Source: Clostridia bacterium (GTDB lineage: Bacteria > Bacillota > Clostridia > Lachnospirales > Lachnospiraceae). From it: a DNA stretch of 64,000 nucleotides. This document shows positions 60,638 through 64,000 of the stretch, in pieces. Numbering within the stretch: the first letter of the stretch is position 1; each line of letters opens with the position of its first letter. The notes under the pieces were generated by a model, which searched no databases, was not told where the DNA came from, and saw only the letters and a program-made list of their open reading frames with translations. The translations under genes were made by a program, and so were the position numbers. The DNA lies in assembly GCA_910575245.1 (NCBI GenBank), contig CAJTEN010000001.1:372001-436000 (forward strand), read 5' to 3'.

Positions 60638-62542
60638 ATGGATTTGGAAAAGGGCAGAGCCCGATGGATCATGGTCATGCTTCTGCTGCTGATATGTGCC
60701 CTTGGCGTATGCCTGTTTACTTTCCGCCGTTATGAACGGCACGAGGAGGCGGATAACAGGGGCGGCCTGGAGGAGGACATACAACATGTACAGGAGCCTG
60801 CACCAAAACAGGAGCCCAGGAGTGCATTTCTGGATATTGGTATTGTGGTCCGGATAGGGACACAGCAGCAGGAGATTCGGTTATATCGGGATGAAGAGCA
60901 GTTGTATATCTTCGTGCCGGGGGCGGCGGATACGGCGTCTATGTGGTGGAACTATGACGAGGAGCTGTATGAAGTTGAAGTCATGGGTGACGGACGTAAG
61001 GCGGGAGACGGAGATGAGCTTACGATTTGTTCCGGAGAGGACGGAGAAGAAAAGATCCGGATCAGGGATATTCGTGAGGAGAGCGAAGAGATATATGGAC
61101 TGCATCTGGTACAGTCCGCATCTCTTCCGGCAGTCTTTATCAGTACGCAGTCCGGTACCATGGACTGGATCCATGCAGAGAAGGGAAACCGTGAATCCGG
61201 AGAACTTCTGTGTGTAGACGGGAACGGTGTGCCGGAATATGCGGGGGCTATGAAGAAGATTGCCGGAAGAGGAAATTCCAGCTGGGCAGAAGATAAGAGA
61301 TCATACACGATAACGCTGGACGAGGAAGCAGGGCTGGCAGGGATGCCGCCTGCGGCAAAATGGGTTCTGCAGGCGAATGCGCTGGACGCAACACGCATGC
61401 GCAACAAGGTGACCTATGACCTGGCCCGCGACCTGGGCCTGCAGTACGCCATAGATTCTGCTTATGCGGACTTGTGGCTGAATGGCGAATATGCAGGCAA
61501 TTATCTTGTATGTGAGAAGATAGAAGCAGGTGAAGAACGGGTTGATATTTCCACCGGTGACTTTCCGCAGAAGGATGATGGAAGATACACAAGGGATAAT
61601 GAGGGGGCATGGTGGGAGTATGAGGAGGATTATGAAAGACGGAACGGATATCTGCTTGAATTTAATGACAGGATCGGAGATGACGAGGCCGGATATTTTT
61701 ATTCGGGGGAACAGCAGGTGGAGGTCAAGATCCCTGAAGGATTGACCTGTGAAGAGTATCGGTATATCAGCGAATATGCCGGGGATATGGCTGAGAGCCT
61801 GGAAAATGCGGCGCAGTCGGACGCGTATCTGGAATACATCGATCTGGATTCCTGGAGCCTTCTTTTTCTGATCAATGAACTGACGAATGACACAGACGCT
61901 AACCGCTACAGCGTGTTTTACTATAAGGATAAGGGTACGAAGATGTATGCAGGCCCTGTATGGGATTATGATATCGCATGGGGCAATGATTTTCTCGGCA
62001 GAGATGTACGCTGCAGCTTTTTCAGGAACGGGTGGTACGGTACCCTGTATGATAATGAAACTTTTTACCGCAGTATCACGGAGAAATATGAGGAGTGCAT
62101 GAGGCCTGTACTGGAGAACTATCTGGATGAGTATATAGAATCGGTGTGCGGACAGATACGTCTTTCCGTTCAGATGGACGATATACGATGGGCACACAGC
62201 GAGGGCTATACCAGAAGATCGCCGGAGAGAGACTGGCAGGAGGCGGTAGCCTGCCTGAAGGATTACATGCGGCGGAGAATGGAATTTTTTGATGATGTAT
62301 GGCTTTCCGGGGAACAATATTACAGGATTTTCTTTCGGAACGGTGATACGGCCGTGGCGGTGACTTATATCAGAGAGGGAGACACCATTCCGGATACGCT
62401 GCTGGGCTATGTGGCAGGATGCCTGGCACAGGATTCCTGGCGGACTGCGGAAGGGCAGACTTATGATGCATCGCAGGGGGTATACTCGGATTTGGATCTG
62501 TATGCACAGAAAGCACCGGCACAAGCTTCGGATGCACAGTAA
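60638..62542 (+). CDS. CotH-family protein kinase, membrane-anchored
   Basis: 634 aa. One N-terminal membrane helix (MVMLLLLICALGVCLFTF) anchors an outer domain. CotH motifs are in place: AGRGNSSW, KWVLQANALD, the DLWLNGEYAGNYLVCEKI strand, YLLEFND, NELTNDTDANRYSVF, and the metal-binding GPVWDYDIAWGN. A further 100-residue C-terminal domain of unknown fold follows. It may phosphorylate surface proteins, possibly including the giant proteins encoded upstream, but the target is inferred only. ATGGAG lies before the ATG. It is the active partner of the preceding pseudokinase-like gene. Confidence 0.85.
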   Translation: MDLEKGRARWIMVMLLLLICALGVCLFTFRRYERHEEADNRGGLEEDIQHVQEPAPKQEPRSAFLDIGIVVRIGTQQQEIRLYRDEEQLYIFVPGAADTASMWWNYDEELYEVEVMGDGRKAGDGDELTICSGEDGEEKIRIRDIREESEEIYGLHLVQSASLPAVFISTQSGTMDWIHAEKGNRESGELLCVDGNGVPEYAGAMKKIAGRGNSSWAEDKRSYTITLDEEAGLAGMPPAAKWVLQANALDATRMRNKVTYDLARDLGLQYAIDSAYADLWLNGEYAGNYLVCEKIEAGEERVDISTGDFPQKDDGRYTRDNEGAWWEYEEDYERRNGYLLEFNDRIGDDEAGYFYSGEQQVEVKIPEGLTCEEYRYISEYAGDMAESLENAAQSDAYLEYIDLDSWSLLFLINELTNDTDANRYSVFYYKDKGTKMYAGPVWDYDIAWGNDFLGRDVRCSFFRNGWYGTLYDNETFYRSITEKYEECMRPVLENYLDEYIESVCGQIRLSVQMDDIRWAHSEGYTRRSPERDWQEAVACLKDYMRRRMEFFDDVWLSGEQYYRIFFRNGDTAVAVTYIREGDTIPDTLLGYVAGCLAQDSWRTAEGQTYDASQGVYSDLDLYAQKAPAQASDAQ

Positions 62543-62641
62543 ATTTTCGGGCGGAAGATGGCGATGGCGCACAGGAGAAGCTGTACAGCGGAAGAGGCCG
62601 GGGAGAATAAAGAACAATCAGGGACAGAAAGCGGCAGAGAT

Positions 62642-63397
62642 ATGTGGAAAGTATCCTTGTTGGTTACAACATACAATGTGAAAGATAATTTAAAGATAAC
62701 GCTTGGAAGTATCGAGCAGCAGGACTATCCTTCTATCGAGGTGGTTATAGTGGATGGGCTGTCTGTGGACGGTACGCCGGAGCTGATCAGGGAATTTGCG
62801 GCACGGCATGCCGGTCAGGAACCGTCCTGCTCGGTGCGCTGGGTCTCGGAACCGGATCAGGGGCTTTATGATGCCATGAATAAGGCATTCCGGATGAGCA
62901 GCGGGGATATCATCGCAGTATGCAATGACAGACTCTGCACTCCGGATGCGGTTACGAAGCTGGTGCGGGCGGCAGAACAGGGCGGAGAAGGTTGTGTAGG
63001 AGCCCATGCGGACCTGGTCTATGTGGAAGGAGAACATATAGTCAGGAAATGGCATATGGGAGAGGGAAAGCTGGCAGACGGTTGGCTTCCGGGCCATCCG
63101 ACCATGTTTCTGAAGAGGGAAATCTATGAGAAGTACGGATTATATGATACGTCATATAAATGTGCCGCCGATTATGAATTTATGATACGTTTCCTGAAGG
63201 ATGAGAGAAACCGTCTCGCATATGTGCCGGAGGTGCTGGTGTCCATGTTCTACGGAGGGACCAGCAATGCGGGGCTGCGCAACTATATGGTCTCCTTATG
63301 GGAGGGGTATCTGGGACTGAGACGAAACGGGGTGAGGTATCCGCTGCTGATCACTGTGAAGAGGACGGTCCGGGTGCTTAAGCAGTTTGGCCATTAG
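62642..63397 (+). CDS. Family 2 glycosyltransferase
   Basis: 251 aa from ATG 62642 (MWKVSLLVTTYN); an in-frame ATG at 62558 gives a 28-residue unconserved leader, and neither start has a strong ribosome site, so the start is uncertain. The GT-A motifs are clear: SLLVTTYNVKDNL, VVIVDGLSVDGT, SEPDQGLYDAMNKAF and LPGHPTMFLKREIYEKYG, a set typical of WcaA/colanic-type transferases. It comes after the CotH genes, pointing to a link between this operon and exopolysaccharide. The sugar donor is unknown. Confidence 0.8.
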   Translation: MWKVSLLVTTYNVKDNLKITLGSIEQQDYPSIEVVIVDGLSVDGTPELIREFAARHAGQEPSCSVRWVSEPDQGLYDAMNKAFRMSSGDIIAVCNDRLCTPDAVTKLVRAAEQGGEGCVGAHADLVYVEGEHIVRKWHMGEGKLADGWLPGHPTMFLKREIYEKYGLYDTSYKCAADYEFMIRFLKDERNRLAYVPEVLVSMFYGGTSNAGLRNYMVSLWEGYLGLRRNGVRYPLLITVKRTVRVLKQFGH

Positions 63398-63472
63398 CGG
63401 GCAGGGAGTCTGTCCGGGCAATTGTTTGAGGCTTCCGGATCAGCAGGCTTATGGAAAGGCGTGGTTACAGAA

Positions 63473-64000
63473 ATGGTTAAATCAGATAAAATAAAAAAAG
63501 CTGTATATCCGGTGGTGAATACGGCCATCCGTATTTTTTTGCTGCTGATTACAGGCGGACTTTGCCTGCAGAGTTTGTTCAGTACCAGTTTTGTCGGACG
63601 GATCGTAAAGGAGGACGGAAGCTTACAGGAGAGGACGCTGAATATCGCAGACTATCCCTGGAAGCATCTGCTTGTGTTCCTGCTGTTTACGGCATTGGGG
63701 CTTTTACTTTACCGCGGGTACGGTATGCTGGAGCGGTATGTGCACAGCAAGGCGGCCGGTAACCGTGCCCTGCGGGTCTGCAGCGGCATCGTGCTGCTGA
63801 TGGGAACGGTATGGATTCTGGCTACGCAGCTTGCGCCGGGTTCCGATCCGGCGAAGGTATACAGTATCGCCATGCAGTGGCGGCAGGGTAATTTTTCGTC
63901 CTATGCGGAAGGCGGTTATCTGTTTCGATACCCTTTTCAGTCGGGGATTATCCTGTTCTACTATTTTTTGTCTTTTATATTCGGTATGGGCAATTATATC
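63473..64000 (+). CDS. GT39-like membrane glycosyltransferase, N-terminal part (runs off the window)
   Basis: The frame is open from ATG 63473 to the window end (176 codons). After a short basic start it has a membrane helix (IRIFLLLITGGLCL), a periplasmic-side loop, and two more helices. Then comes APGSDPAKVYSIAMQW, with an Asp early in the first large loop, and YLFRYPFQSGIILFYYF, the pattern of bacterial GT39/ArnT-like membrane transferases. The remaining part and the active site are not visible. It would use a polyprenyl-phosphate sugar. It follows a GT2 gene in the CotH operon. Confidence 0.65.
   Translation, partial: MVKSDKIKKAVYPVVNTAIRIFLLLITGGLCLQSLFSTSFVGRIVKEDGSLQERTLNIADYPWKHLLVFLLFTALGLLLYRGYGMLERYVHSKAAGNRALRVCSGIVLLMGTVWILATQLAPGSDPAKVYSIAMQWRQGNFSSYAEGGYLFRYPFQSGIILFYYFLSFIFGMGNYI

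Noticed and set aside
1-64000. tRNA, rRNA, CRISPR arrays, integrase or transposase genes
   Set aside because: None could be recognised on either strand; mobility is suggested only by composition, gene stumps and the short palindromic element.

Overview
The window looks like the chromosome of a Gram-positive, gut-type Clostridia, most probably a Lachnospiraceae. The reasons are strong AGGAGG-type ribosome sites, sigma-A promoters with 17-bp spacers, very large secreted proteins with acidic linkers carrying VSGND/VSEND motifs, a VTC-DUF4956-CotH operon, and moderate GC. Species cannot be named from the sequence. Every supported gene lies on the + strand. Almost the whole window is a surface-glycan factory, apparently assembled from several cassettes.

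Module A (1-21.3 kb) makes and exports nonulosonic (sialic-acid-like) sugars. It contains two CMP-nonulosonate synthetase domains, one fused to a PseG-like domain; a CBS-nucleotidyltransferase of the PtmE type; a LegB-type dehydratase; a NeuB/LegI-type synthase; a Gfo/Idh-hexapeptide acetyltransferase-DegT trio of the WlbABC type; several glycosyltransferases; and a PglK-like ABC flippase. Inside it sits a DltA-like adenylation enzyme, a carrier protein and a GNAT acyltransferase, which together look like a device for attaching an activated amino or acyl acid to an amino sugar. A DUF4910 aminopeptidase-fold protein lies close by. LegC and LegG homologues are not in the window.

Module B (23.5-35.4 kb) is clearly more AT-rich and begins with a gene remnant, so it looks imported. 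It encodes two large paralogous proteins with complementary loss of active sites, an acetolactate-synthase-like ThDP enzyme, a second NeuB-type synthase fused to SAF and cupin domains, an HAD phosphatase, a pyruvyltransferase-like protein, an SDR, a polyprenol-type GT2 and a Wzx-like flippase.

Module C (35.4-40.7 kb) is the CDP-3,6-dideoxyhexose pathway (rfbF, rfbH, rfbG), with an extra divergent rfbF-like paralogue in front. It is interrupted by a small promoter-equipped gene and a truncated HD hydrolase. The nearby ThDP enzyme raises the possibility of a branched, yersiniose-like sugar. Module D (40.9-45.9 kb) holds two GT-C-like membrane proteins, a DPM-like GT2 and UDP-xylose synthase. 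It ends at a strong terminator (46.6 kb) after a second copy of the small gene.

Module E (47.0-57.4 kb) is two giant secreted proteins, each with its own promoter and terminator: a glucosaminidase with Ig-like and repeat domains (1647 aa), and a BspA-type leucine-rich-repeat/Ig-like protein (1675 aa). Module F (57.6-64 kb) is VTC, DUF4956, a CotH-like pseudokinase, a CotH kinase, a GT2 and the start of a GT39-like membrane protein that runs off the window.

The most promising unusual biology is the aminoacyl/acyl-carrier tailoring module, the complementary paralogue pair, the fused ulosonate synthase next to a ThDP enzyme, and the tandem CotH kinase/pseudokinase.
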